Of a stretch of DNA of 64,000 nt, positions 44,002 to 55,908 are shown piece after piece. Every line of letters starts with the position of its first letter. Position 1 is the stretch's first letter. The DNA is from Flintibacter faecis. Its GTDB lineage: Bacteria; Bacillota; Clostridia; Oscillospirales; Oscillospiraceae. Where the stretch lies: the NCBI RefSeq assembly GCF_014287875.1, contig NZ_JACOPN010000001.1, forward strand, positions 310,001 to 374,000. Reading direction: 5' to 3'. Both the position numbers and the translations under genes were made by a program. Under the pieces are notes generated by a model. That model worked only from the letters and a program-made list of their open reading frames with translations, was not told the origin of the DNA and did not search any database.

Positions 44002-44007
44002 GGCCAG

Positions 44008-47000
44008 ATGAATATTGCAAAGGCGTGTATCAAGCATAAAGTGGCCACCCTGCTGGCCGTTATTATGGTGGTCATCTTCGGCGTGCTGTTCGGCACCCGG
44101 CTGCAGATGGCCCTGATGCCCAACATGGAGATGCCCATGGCCGTGGTCATGACCACCTATGTGGGCGCAAACCCCAGCGATATCGAGGAGCTGGTCACCT
44201 CGCCCCTGGAGTCGGCCATCATGTCCGTCTCCGGTGTGGACGAGATCACCTCCACCTCCGCCGAAAACGTGAGCACCATCCAGATCACCTATCTGGAGGG
44301 CACCGACCTGGACATCGCCGCCACCAAGCTGCGGGAGCAGTTTGACCGGGTAAGCCTGCCGGACGATGCCTCTGACCCCATCATCGTGAACATCAACATC
44401 AGCGAGCTGATGCCCACGGCCATGATCGCCCTGGTGGGCGACGACTTGTCCCAGCTGCAGGCCAAGGCCGAGGACGACATCGCCCCCGCCCTGGAGCGCA
44501 TCGACGGCGTGGCCCAGGTGCAGGTGATGGGCGGCACCGAGCAGCACATCGCCGTGCGCATCGACCCGGCCAAGGCCGCCGGCTTCGGCCTGTCCAACTC
44601 CTATATCTCCCAGTTCCTGGCCGGGCAGAACCTGCTCTATCCCGGCGGCGACCTGCAAAACGGCACCCAAAAGCTCACCGTCTCCACCGATGCCAAGTTC
44701 CAGTCGGTGGACGACGTGGCCAACACCATCATCGCCCTGCCCGCCGGCGGCACCGTCCGCCTGTCCGAGGTGGCCTCTGTCGCCCTGGAGGACGAGGATT
44801 CCACCGCCATCGCCAAGGTGGGGGACACCGGCTGCGTGATGCTGCAGGTGTCCAAGCAGTCCGGGGCCAACGAAATGGCAGCCGCCCAGGCGGTGGAAAA
44901 GCGCCTGGAGGAGCTGAAGGCCGACGACCCCACCCTGCAATACACCATCCCCTACTCCGCCCGGGAGTATATCAGCCAGTCGGTAAACGCCGCCTTCAGC
45001 AACATCATCCAGGGCGTGGTGCTGGCCGCCATCGTGGTCTTTCTGTTCCTGCGCCGGGGCGGCCCCACCTTCACCATCTGCGTCTCCATGCCTGTTTGTA
45101 TCCTGTCCGTGTTCGTGCTGATGAACGTGTTTGACCTGACCCTGAACATGATGAGTCTGGGCGGCATCGCCATGGGCGTGGGCATGATCGTGGATAACTC
45201 CATCGTGGTACTGGAAAACATCAACCGCTTTGCCCTGGAGGGCCATGACCGGATGAGCGCCTGTGTGGACGGCACCAAGGAGGTCACCTCCTCCGTCATC
45301 GCCTCCACCCTGACCACCCTGGCCGTGTTTGTCCCCCTGGGGCTCTCCGGGGGCATCGCCGGCCAGATGTTCCGGGACTTCTGCCTGACCATCGCCTCCC
45401 TCATCGGGGCCTCCCTGCTCATCTCCCTGACCCTGGTGCCCCTGCTGTGCTACTTCACTCTCACCGAGGAAAAGGTGGAAAAGCTGCGGGCCAGGGAGGC
45501 GGCCAGACAGGCCGCCGGGGTCAAGAAGAACCCCCTGTCCGGCTTCCTCTCCAAGCTGAACGCCGTCTATCTGCGGCTGCTGAACTTCTTCATCCGCCAT
45601 CTGAAGATCGGGATGCTGGTCTCGGTAGGTCTGGTGGTATTCTTTGCGGCCACCCTGGCCAGCACCAAGATGGTCATGATCCCCGACATGGACCAGGGCA
45701 GCGTGTCCGTGTCTATCAGTATGCCCACCGGCTCCTCCCTGGAGGAGTCCACCGCCATCGCCGACCGGGTCACCGCCATCGTCCAGCGGGAGGTACCCGA
45801 GCTGGATGAGATGTATTACCTGGCCAGCAATGGTTCCTCTATGATGTCCGCGGGCAACTCGGTCACCATGGGCCTGAATCTGGTGGACAAGTCAGACCGC
45901 GACCGCTCCGCCTTTGACATTGTAGATGCCCTGCGCACGGCCCTTCAGGACATCGCCGGGTGCGAGATCACCGTGTCCGCCTCCTCCATGTCCATGGGAA
46001 GCACCAGCGGCGACGATATCGATGTGGAGATCCAGGGCGACGACTATGATACCCTGGAGATGATCTCCAACGACCTGGCCCAGCAGATCTCCGCCCTGCC
46101 CGACGCCATCAATGTGGAGAGCTCCCTGGCCGACAAGGTGGCCCAGGTGCGGGTGACCATGAAGCGGGAGGCCGCCTCTCAGTATGGGCTCACCGCCGCC
46201 ACTGTGGGCGCCGCCGTCCGTGCCGAGCTCACCGGTGCCACCGCCACCAAGGTGACCATCAATAACAAGGAGTATGACGTGATGGTCAAGGGCGATGGGG
46301 CCTCCTCCGTCAGCCTGGATGCCCTGCGCTCCATGCCCGTCTCCTCCGCCTACGGCGGCACCGTGCCCCTGTCCTCCGTGGCCGATGTCACGGTGGAGCA
46401 GGCCTCCCAGAGCATCACCCGCCACAACCAGACCCGCCAGGTGACCATCACCGGCGACACCATCAGTGGCGACAGCGCCGCCATCACCAAGGCCATCAAC
46501 GAAATTCTGGACCAGTACACCCTGCCCCAGGGCTACACCGCCCAGACCGCCGGTGCCTATGAGGACATGATGGACAGCTTCGGCGACCTGGGGCTGGCCC
46601 TGGCCGTGGCCCTGCTGCTGGTCTACTTCGTGCTGGCCGTGCAGTTTGAGTCCTTCGCCATGCCCGTCATGGTCATGCTCATCCTGCCTGTGGCCTTCAC
46701 CGGGGCGCTGTTCGCCCTGCCCCTCACCGGGCGGGACATGTCCATGATCGCCCTAGTGGCCATCATCATGCTGGCCGGTACGGTGGTCAACGCCTCCATC
46801 ATCCTGGTGGAGTACATCAAGATCCGCCGCAGCATGGGCGAGGACCGCGAGACGGCCATTCTCCACGCCTGTCCCCTCCGTATCCGGCCCATTATGATGA
46901 CCACCCTCACCACCGTCCTGGCCATGGTGCCCATGGCCCTGGGCCTGGGGGAAAGCAACGAGATGATGAGCGACATGGGCGTGACCATGATCTCCGGCAT

Positions 47001-47127
47001 GGTGATCTCCACCATCGTCACTCTGGTCTTCACCCCCGTTTACTACTCCGTCATCGACAACCTGAGCCACCTGGGCCGTGGCCGGAAGAAAAAGCAGAAA
47101 AACAGCGCCCCCGCCGTCCAGGCGTAA
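44008..47127 (+). CDS. RND multidrug efflux permease (AcrB-like)
   Basis: A 1039-residue pump. MNIAKACIKHKVATLLAVIMVVIFGVLFG is segment 1; typical RND blocks follow: MSVSGVDEITSTSAENVSTI in the porter domain, GGIAMGVGMIVDNSIVVLENINR in segment 4 with two Asp-rich/Gly blocks, TTLTTVLAMVPMALGLGESNEMM near the end. Twelve transmembrane segments are expected, two groups of six. The first Asp of the proton relay appears in the GVGMIVDN region. Six bases after the adaptor gene. Substrate is unknown; TetR control suggests a toxic small molecule such as a bile acid or dye. Confidence 0.93.
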   Translation: MNIAKACIKHKVATLLAVIMVVIFGVLFGTRLQMALMPNMEMPMAVVMTTYVGANPSDIEELVTSPLESAIMSVSGVDEITSTSAENVSTIQITYLEGTDLDIAATKLREQFDRVSLPDDASDPIIVNINISELMPTAMIALVGDDLSQLQAKAEDDIAPALERIDGVAQVQVMGGTEQHIAVRIDPAKAAGFGLSNSYISQFLAGQNLLYPGGDLQNGTQKLTVSTDAKFQSVDDVANTIIALPAGGTVRLSEVASVALEDEDSTAIAKVGDTGCVMLQVSKQSGANEMAAAQAVEKRLEELKADDPTLQYTIPYSAREYISQSVNAAFSNIIQGVVLAAIVVFLFLRRGGPTFTICVSMPVCILSVFVLMNVFDLTLNMMSLGGIAMGVGMIVDNSIVVLENINRFALEGHDRMSACVDGTKEVTSSVIASTLTTLAVFVPLGLSGGIAGQMFRDFCLTIASLIGASLLISLTLVPLLCYFTLTEEKVEKLRAREAARQAAGVKKNPLSGFLSKLNAVYLRLLNFFIRHLKIGMLVSVGLVVFFAATLASTKMVMIPDMDQGSVSVSISMPTGSSLEESTAIADRVTAIVQREVPELDEMYYLASNGSSMMSAGNSVTMGLNLVDKSDRDRSAFDIVDALRTALQDIAGCEITVSASSMSMGSTSGDDIDVEIQGDDYDTLEMISNDLAQQISALPDAINVESSLADKVAQVRVTMKREAASQYGLTAATVGAAVRAELTGATATKVTINNKEYDVMVKGDGASSVSLDALRSMPVSSAYGGTVPLSSVADVTVEQASQSITRHNQTRQVTITGDTISGDSAAITKAINEILDQYTLPQGYTAQTAGAYEDMMDSFGDLGLALAVALLLVYFVLAVQFESFAMPVMVMLILPVAFTGALFALPLTGRDMSMIALVAIIMLAGTVVNASIILVEYIKIRRSMGEDRETAILHACPLRIRPIMMTTLTTVLAMVPMALGLGESNEMMSDMGVTMISGMVISTIVTLVFTPVYYSVIDNLSHLGRGRKKKQKNSAPAVQA

Positions 47128-47152
47128 CGCCACACAAATACAAAGACAGCAA

Positions 47153-47196
47153 AAGACCGATGCACAGCCAAATAAACTGTGCATCGGTCTTGTTTT
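47153..47196 (+). terminator. Terminator of the RND operon
   Basis: AAGACCGATGCACAG (47153-47167) pairs with CTGTGCATCGGTCTT (47177-47191), followed by GTTTTG. Confidence 0.85.
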
Positions 47197-47208
47197 GCCT
47201 TATTCTCG

Positions 47209-47706
47209 TCAGATAGGCAGGTCCACGTCCACGTAATAGGTGTCCCCTTCGGTATAGACGCTGTCGCTGTCCCCCTCGTTGAACAGCTCCTGAAAGACCA
47301 GCTTGGCCTGGGTCACACCCTGGGGCACCTCAAACACCAGGCAGCCGGTGCGCTCCTCCCCCTTGACGAGGTCATACTCGTCGGGCAGCTGCTCCTGTCC
47401 CTGATACTCGATGGGACAGGTCCCGTCATCCTCGCCGTCGCCCCACCGCAGGACAAAGTCCGCCCAGTTCATGGGCACCGCCTCGGAGAAGGTGCTGTCC
47501 AGGGTGAGATAGCACACCGCCAGGCGGTCGCCCTCCTGGGGCTGATAGTCCATCCAGCGGTCGGTAGTCTTTACCTGGTCCACGGTGAACTGAAACCAAT
47601 AGGTCTCTACCTTGTCCCCCACCTGAAACGCCGTCTGTTTCTCTCCGCCGCAGCCGGGCAGCAGCAGGACCGCCAACAGCAGAACAGCCAGAAATCTCTT
47701 TTTCAT
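47209..47706 (-). CDS. Lipoprotein, DUF4352-like
   Basis: A 165-residue lipoprotein (VLLLPGCGGEKQ, Cys at residue 19). The mature part FQVGDKVETYWFQFTVDQVKTTDRWMDYQPQEGDRLAVCYLTLDST..VLRWGDGED..DEYDLVKGEERTGCLVFEVPQGVTQAKLVFQE has the pattern of DUF4352 immunoglobulin-like Gram-positive lipoproteins. Function is unknown. It lies between the RND operon terminator and rplT with its own orientation. Confidence 0.7.
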   Translation of the reverse strand: MKKRFLAVLLLAVLLLPGCGGEKQTAFQVGDKVETYWFQFTVDQVKTTDRWMDYQPQEGDRLAVCYLTLDSTFSEAVPMNWADFVLRWGDGEDDGTCPIEYQGQEQLPDEYDLVKGEERTGCLVFEVPQGVTQAKLVFQELFNEGDSDSVYTEGDTYYVDVDLPI

Positions 47707-47796
47707 AAACGCCTCCGTTTTGCGTCAACAGGAAAAACAGAGCCCCGCCCAGGGGGCAGAGCTCTGTTAATAGGCATATGGAGAATGGGCCAAAAA

Positions 47797-48153
47797 TCAG
47801 GCCAGGGCCTTCTTGGCGGTCTCGGTCAGCTGGACAAAAGCGGCCTTGTCGTTCACAGCCAGCTCGGCCAGCATCTTGCGGTTGATCATGATGCCGGACT
47901 TCTTCAGGCCGTTCATGAAGGTGGAATAGTTCATGCCGTTCAGCTTGCAGGCGGCATTGATCCGGGTGATCCACAGCTGACGGAAGTCACGCTTCTTCAG
48001 CTTACGGCCGGTGTAGGCGTAAACGCCGGACTTCATCACGGCCTGGTTGGCCATCTTATAGTGCTTGGACTTGGAACCCCAGTAGCCCTTGGCCAGCTTC
48101 AGGATCTTGTTTCTTCTCTTGCGCGTCATCATCGCGCCCTTAACTCTTGCCAT
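47797..48153 (-). CDS. rplT: 50S ribosomal protein L20
   Basis: A 118-residue ribosomal protein of standard length: [85 protein letters not shown]. It is needed early in 50S assembly and in many bacteria also represses its own operon by binding the leader or an internal mRNA site. Third gene of infC-rpmI-rplT, 20 bp after rpmI. Confidence 0.98.
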   Translation of the reverse strand: MARVKGAMMTRKRRNKILKLAKGYWGSKSKHYKMANQAVMKSGVYAYTGRKLKKRDFRQLWITRINAACKLNGMNYSTFMNGLKKSGIMINRKMLAELAVNDKAAFVQLTETAKKALA

Positions 48154-48173
48154 TGTTCGTTCCCTCCCTCTTC

Positions 48174-48383
48174 TTACTTATACAGGATCATGCGCTTGAT
48201 GGCGGCCTCATTGGTTTTGTCGGCATAGGTGGTGCCGCGCAGAGCCCGCTTCAGCTTGGTGGTCTTGCCGTGGCCATTGAGCAGGTGACGCTTCTTGGTC
48301 ATGGCGCGCTTGACCTTGCCGCTCTTGGTGAGGGAAAAACGCTTCTTGGCGCCGCTGTGAGTCTTGATCTTGATCTTCGGCAT
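48174..48383 (-). CDS. rpmI: 50S ribosomal protein L35
   Basis: A 69-residue protein, basic, with the L35 motif [50 protein letters not shown]. Eighteen bases after infC in the standard order. Slightly longer than the usual 65 residues at the C-terminus. Confidence 0.97.
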   Translation of the reverse strand: MPKIKIKTHSGAKKRFSLTKSGKVKRAMTKKRHLLNGHGKTTKLKRALRGTTYADKTNEAAIKRMILYK

Positions 48384-48401
48384 AACAGAGAACTCCTTTA
48401 C

Positions 48402-48932
48402 TTACTTTTTCGTATCTTTGGCAGGCTTGGGGGACAGGAAGATGGACATATGCCGTCCCTCCAGCTTGGGGCTCTTGTCCACAACAGCGATCTCGCCGCA
48501 ATCCTCAGCAAACTTCATCAGCAGGTCCTGGCCGATGTTGGTATGCGCCATCTCGCGGCCGCGGAAGCGGACCGTTACCTTGCAGCGGTTGCCCTCGGAC
48601 AAAAACTTCTGGGCATTTCTCAGCTTCACATTGAAGTCGTTCACGTCAATGCTGGGGGACATCCGAACCTCTTTGATCTCCACCACGCGCTGATTCTTGC
48701 GGGCTTCCTTCTCGCGCTTGGTCTGCTCGAACCGATATTTTCCGTAGTCCATGAGCTTACACACGGGAGGGACGGCGTTGGGAGAGATCTTCACCAGATC
48801 CAGTCCCTGCTCCTCTGCCATGCGCAGAGCCTCCTGCGCGGACACGATGCCCAGCTGTTCTCCGGCATCAGAGATCAGGCGGACCTCCTTATCCCGGATT
48901 TCTTCATTGGTTTGATGACCTGTGTTAGCGAT
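48402..48932 (-). CDS. infC: Translation initiation factor IF-3, with AUC start
   Basis: A 176-residue factor that prevents premature 70S formation and checks the start codon. NEEIRDKEVRLISDAGEQLGIVSAQEALRMAEEQGLDLVKISPNAVPPVCKLMDYGKYRFE and VVEIKEVRMSPSIDVNDFNVKLRNAQKFLSEGNRCKVTVRFRGREM are the N- and C-domain blocks. The frame has no ATG near the family start; a GGAGGTG site is 7 bases before ATC (48932-48930), which gives the normal length. IF-3 rejects non-AUG starts, so AUU/AUC initiation is a known self-limiting device for infC. Confidence 0.95.
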   Translation of the reverse strand: MANTGHQTNEEIRDKEVRLISDAGEQLGIVSAQEALRMAEEQGLDLVKISPNAVPPVCKLMDYGKYRFEQTKREKEARKNQRVVEIKEVRMSPSIDVNDFNVKLRNAQKFLSEGNRCKVTVRFRGREMAHTNIGQDLLMKFAEDCGEIAVVDKSPKLEGRHMSIFLSPKPAKDTKK

Positions 48933-49084
48933 GGGAAAGCACCTCCAGACAAAATAAAAATACGGCTGCCGGTAAGGCCCCCGTATCGCAACAAAACAAC
49001 GCCGGAAAACCGGCGAAATTTTCATGTTGACCCGTTGGCTCTGGCCTGGGGTGAGGACGAGGAACCGTACCTACTTTCTTGTAC
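48933..49084 (-). promoter_or_regulatory. infC-rpmI-rplT leader with attenuator-like hairpins
   Basis: The 5' leader of about 150 nt has a CGCCGG-TTTT-CCGGCG stem and, closer to infC, a stem ATACGG..GGC / GC..CCGTAT followed by TTTTTATTTT, like an intrinsic terminator. Its position matches the Firmicute L20 leader, in which L20 binding favours termination. Identity with that Rfam family is inferred from position and form. Confidence 0.65.
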
Positions 49085-49090
49085 TCGGAT

Positions 49091-49119
49091 AGTTTACCAC
49101 CGTGCGCTGCCCTTGTCAA
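49091..49119 (-). promoter_or_regulatory. Promoter of infC-rpmI-rplT
   Basis: On the minus strand TTGACA (49114-49119), 17 bp, TAAACT (49091-49096). Start near 49084. Confidence 0.8.
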
Positions 49120-49153
49120 GCAAAATTTTAAAATTCCCAGCCCGTCCGTAACC

Positions 49154-49331
49154 TGTCATTGCGAGGAGGCCCAACGGGCCGACGTGGCAATCCGTTCCTA
49201 AACCCCATGATTATCAGCATATTTCCGGTTTTAAGTTACGGATTCCCACGTCGCTGCGCAGCCGTTGGCAGCTCTGCTGCCTTACGGATGCGGCGTACCC
49301 CTTGCGGGTGCTTCGCTCCTCGGAATGACAA
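49154..49331. repeat. MITE-like inverted-repeat element
   Basis: About 178 bp between TGTCATTGCGAGGAG and CTCCTCGGAATGACA. Inner arms GACGTGGCAATCCGT and ACGGATTCCCACGTCG also pair. This TGTCATTGCGAGG type of interspersed palindrome is widespread in bacterial genomes. No coding capacity. It lies between the atpC end and the infC promoter. Confidence 0.75.
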
Positions 49332-49357
49332 GCGTGTTTCGGGCTGGGAATTCAAAC

Positions 49358-49774
49358 TCACTTGGTATCGTGGATATGGCTGACCCGCAGACGGTTGATG
49401 GCCCGGGCCAGCGTCGCCTGGGTAAACTTGTATTCCTGGATGCTCTGCTTCTGCAGCAGGGCCTCTCTGGCCTTTGCCTCCGCCCGTTTGGCCCGGTTGG
49501 TGTCGATCTCCTCGGGGCGTTCGGCAGAGTCTACCAGCACCAGCACCTCGTTATTCTCCACTTTGATGAGGCCCCCGGACACGGCGGCGGTGCGCCGCTC
49601 TCCGCTGGGCAGGGTCACGCTCATGGCCCCGGGCACCAGGGCGGCGATGGTGTTGCTGTGGCCGGCCAGAATGCCCATGGAGCCGTCCACCGCCGGGACG
49701 GTCAGGCTGACGCACGCCCCCTCGTAAAAGGGGCGGTCTGCGGCCAGCACCCGCAGATGGAACTCCCTGGCCAT
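49358..49774 (-). CDS. atpC: ATP synthase epsilon subunit
   Basis: A 138-residue subunit of the central stalk that can inhibit ATP hydrolysis. EFHLRVLAADRPFYEGACVSLTVPAVDGSMGILAGHSNTIAALVPGAM is the beta-barrel domain; the C-terminal helices (AERPEEIDTNRAKRAEAKAREALLQKQSIQEYKFTQATLARAINRL) are the regulatory arm. Its start touches the atpD stop. Last gene of the operon. Confidence 0.95.
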   Translation of the reverse strand: MAREFHLRVLAADRPFYEGACVSLTVPAVDGSMGILAGHSNTIAALVPGAMSVTLPSGERRTAAVSGGLIKVENNEVLVLVDSAERPEEIDTNRAKRAEAKAREALLQKQSIQEYKFTQATLARAINRLRVSHIHDTK

Positions 49775-52083
<2,309 letters not shown>

Positions 52084-52084
52084 G

Positions 52085-53851
52085 TCACTCACCACGCTGT
52101 TCCGGCGAATTTCGCCTGGTCAAAAATGCCTTGGCCAGCCTGACGATCTCCTGCCGGTCCTCATCGGGCAGCTTACCTGTCTGATCGATGCGCTGGCACA
52201 GGTCGGGGGCCTGGCCCTCCAGTTCCTCGATCAGCTCCCGCTGAGCCTGGTCGATCTGATCCACGGGCACGTCCTGGAACAGGTGGCCCAGGGCGGCCAC
52301 CAGGGTGATCACCTGCTGGTGCTGGTTCAGGGGGTGATACTGCCGCTGGCGCAGCAGACGCATCAGGCCCTGGCCATAGACCAGCTGGCGCTTGGTCACC
52401 TCGTCCAGGTCGCTGGAGAACTGGGTGAACACCTCCATCTCCCGGTATTGGGCCAGGTCCAGCCGGATGGCTCCGGCGGCGGACTTCATGGCCTTGGTCT
52501 GGGCATCGCCGCCCACACGGGACACGGACAGGCCCACATTCACGGCGGGGCGCTGGCCGGAGAAAAACAGGTTGCTCTCCAGAAACAGCTGCCCGTCGGT
52601 GATGGAGATGATGTTGGTGGGGATATAGGCGGACACGTCGCCGGCCTGGGTCTCCACGATGGGCAGAGCGGTCATGCTGCCGCCCCCCAGCTCGTCGGAC
52701 AGGTGGGCCGAGCGCTCCAGCAGACGGGAGTGGAGATAGAACACGTCGCCGGGATAGGCCTCACGGCCCGGGGAGCGCTCCAGCAGCAGGCTCAGGGCCC
52801 GATAGGCGATGGCGTGCTTGGACAGATCGTCATAGACGATGAGCACGTCCCGACCCTGATACATGAAATACTCGCCCAGGGCGCATCCGGCATAGGGGGC
52901 GATATACTGCAGAGAGGCGGGGGCGCTGGCGGGGGCGTTTACCACCACGGTATAGTCCATGGCCCCCCGGCGGGTCAGGTTCTGCACCAGCTGGGCCACA
53001 GAGCTGTCCTTCTGGCCGATGGCCACATAGATGCACACCACATTTTTGCCCTTCTGGTTCAGGATGGTGTCCAGGGCGATGGCCGTCTTGCCTGTCTGCC
53101 GGTCACCGATGATCAGCTCACGCTGGCCCCGGCCAATGGGGAACATGGCATCGATGGCCAGCAGGCCGGTCTCCATGGGGGTGTTCACCGGCTGGCGGTC
53201 CAGGATGCCCGGGGCCGCCGCCTCGATGGGACGGTACTTGTCCGGGGCGATGTCCCCCTTGCCGTCCTGGGGGGTACCCAAGGCATCCACCACCCGGCCC
53301 AGATAGCCCTCAGCCACCGGCATACCGGCGGTCTTGCCGGTGCGGCGGACGATGCTGCCCTGGACGATGTCCTCGCTGCCGCCGAACAGGATGCAGCCCA
53401 CACAGTCCCGGCGCAGATCCTGCACCATGCCCTTCACACCGTTGGAGAAGACCAATATCTCGCCATACTCCGCCCGCTCCAGACCGGAGACGGTGGCGAT
53501 CTCGTCGCCCACGGTGAGCACCTGGCCCACCTCCTCCGCCGCTGCGGCTGGGGTCCAGTTTTCAATGGCCTGGCGCATCAGGGGAACGATGTTCTCCTGG
53601 CCGGGCTCCAGCTGCTGCATTCTCTCCTGGAACTGGCGCATGCGGCCCTCCAGGCTCCAATCGTATACGTCAGAACCGACTTTCAGACGAAAGCCCTTCT
53701 CCAGGCTGTCGTCCCGCTCCCAGGTCAGCTCTGCCTCCTGGCCATAGGTCCGCTTTAAAAAGGCCAGCAGGCGGCTGCACTGCTTGTCCGTGGGGGCCTT
53801 GGCGCTTTGCAGGACTGCGGTCAGCTTCTCGTCACTGCTGGGTGTGCTCAT
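52085..53851 (-). CDS. atpA: ATP synthase alpha subunit with N-terminal delta-subunit domain
   Basis: A 588-residue protein, about 85 longer than usual. Residues 86-588 are a full alpha subunit: ENIVPLMRQAIENW N-terminus, VGTV-like VGQVLTVGDEIATVSGL, P-loop GDRQTGKTAIALDTI, and KAMKSAAGAIRLDLAQYREMEVFTQFSSDLDEVTKRQL. Residues 15-80 instead match the delta (AtpH) C-terminal domain: a helix (TDKQCSRLLAFLKRTYGQEAELTWERDDSL) and the diagnostic KGFRLKVGSDVYDWSLEGRMRQ. No separate atpH occurs between atpF and atpA. The start at 53851 has a GGGGGAG site and overlaps atpF by 20 bp; the upstream ATG at 53896 is less likely. Confidence 0.92.
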   Translation of the reverse strand: MSTPSSDEKLTAVLQSAKAPTDKQCSRLLAFLKRTYGQEAELTWERDDSLEKGFRLKVGSDVYDWSLEGRMRQFQERMQQLEPGQENIVPLMRQAIENWTPAAAAEEVGQVLTVGDEIATVSGLERAEYGEILVFSNGVKGMVQDLRRDCVGCILFGGSEDIVQGSIVRRTGKTAGMPVAEGYLGRVVDALGTPQDGKGDIAPDKYRPIEAAAPGILDRQPVNTPMETGLLAIDAMFPIGRGQRELIIGDRQTGKTAIALDTILNQKGKNVVCIYVAIGQKDSSVAQLVQNLTRRGAMDYTVVVNAPASAPASLQYIAPYAGCALGEYFMYQGRDVLIVYDDLSKHAIAYRALSLLLERSPGREAYPGDVFYLHSRLLERSAHLSDELGGGSMTALPIVETQAGDVSAYIPTNIISITDGQLFLESNLFFSGQRPAVNVGLSVSRVGGDAQTKAMKSAAGAIRLDLAQYREMEVFTQFSSDLDEVTKRQLVYGQGLMRLLRQRQYHPLNQHQQVITLVAALGHLFQDVPVDQIDQAQRELIEELEGQAPDLCQRIDQTGKLPDEDRQEIVRLAKAFLTRRNSPEQRGE

Positions 53852-54335
53852 GGCCGCTCCCCCTCTCCGCCGCATCCAGGAACTGGTCCAGGGCATCGCC
53901 GTCAGACTGGAGCACCAGCTTCTCCGCCGCCGTCACTGCCAACTCCTGCAGCTCTTTCTGGGTGTCCTGCACCGCCTTGTCGTGATAGCGCTCGGCGGCC
54001 TCTCTGGCCGTGGCCAGAATGGTCTGGGCCTGTTTGTCGGCCTCGTCCATGCGCTGCTGGGCAGCCCGCTTCATGGTCTGCTGGGCCTGGGCCTTCTCCT
54101 GGCGGATCTCCTCATCGGCCTGCTTGAGCTGCTGATGATATGCCTCCTCCGTCTTCTTGGCCTGGTCCAGCCGCTGCTGGGCCTCCGTCTCCATCTGGCG
54201 GTAGTGTTCCTCCCGCTGGTCCATAAACTTGCGCACCGGACGGTACAGCAGGAAATACAGGCCCCCCGCCAGAATGGAAAAATTCAGCAGGTGAAGGATG
54301 ATCTGCTGCCAGTCAATATTCAGTGGGATATTCAC
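53832..54335 (-). CDS. atpF: ATP synthase b subunit
   Basis: A 167-residue subunit of the peripheral stalk: one membrane segment near the N-terminus (IILHLLNFSILAGGLYFLLY) and a long charged coiled coil rich in Glu, Gln, Ala (about 35-150). It is normal in length, so the missing delta N-terminal domain was not added here. Its C-terminal end is expected to meet the delta-like domain now on AtpA. It overlaps the atpA start. Confidence 0.93.
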   Translation of the reverse strand: MNIPLNIDWQQIILHLLNFSILAGGLYFLLYRPVRKFMDQREEHYRQMETEAQQRLDQAKKTEEAYHQQLKQADEEIRQEKAQAQQTMKRAAQQRMDEADKQAQTILATAREAAERYHDKAVQDTQKELQELAVTAAEKLVLQSDGDALDQFLDAAERGSGHEHTQQ

Positions 54336-54350
54336 GGCGCTTCACCTACC

Positions 54351-55647
<1,297 letters not shown>

Positions 55648-55720
55648 GTTCCTCGCCTCGTTTTCACGTCGCGCATTCTGCGTTTCCTACTCTAACAATA
55701 GGTAACTTTCAATCACCCGT

Positions 55721-55748
55721 ATTATACTCTTTGCCATTTTGAATGCAA
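55721..55748 (-). promoter_or_regulatory. Promoter of the ATP synthase operon
   Basis: On the minus strand TTGCAT (55743-55748), 16 bp, TATAAT (55721-55726); start near 55714, about 65 nt before atpB. Confidence 0.75.
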
Positions 55749-55813
55749 GTGTTTTAAAGTGATTTTTTATTCAGTGACTGACATCTTTACGCAATCTAAA
55801 CATTGTCTACACC

Positions 55814-55823
55814 CTGTATACAG
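55814..55823. promoter_or_regulatory. Isolated TGTATACA palindrome upstream of atpB
   Basis: CTGTATACAG, identical to the two sites before the LarA-like gene at 30.8 kb, lies about 70 bp upstream of the atp -35. It may be a further binding site of the same regulator, or coincidence. Confidence 0.35.
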
Positions 55824-55831
55824 TTTCGATC

Positions 55832-55870
55832 AAAAACAGCCGCACCTCCCATACGCAGAAGGTGCGGCTG
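55832..55870 (-). terminator. Terminator after thiW
   Basis: AGCCGCACCT (55838-55847) pairs with AGGTGCGGCT (55860-55869); on the minus strand the stem is followed by GTTTTTG. Confidence 0.8.
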
Positions 55871-55908
55871 TCCATGTATTTACAACAATAATGCGTTCAA
55901 ACGGCTTC

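Noticed and set aside
42601-45600. 999-codon minus-strand frame, Gly/His rich
   Set aside because: Antisense shadow of the TolC, adaptor and RND genes; low-complexity composition typical of reverse frames of GC-rich genes.
55814-55823. Claim that the atp operon is regulated with the TRAP/AcnX locus
   Set aside because: Only a single 10-bp match; a self-complementary 10-mer can occur by chance, so it is kept as a low-confidence site only.
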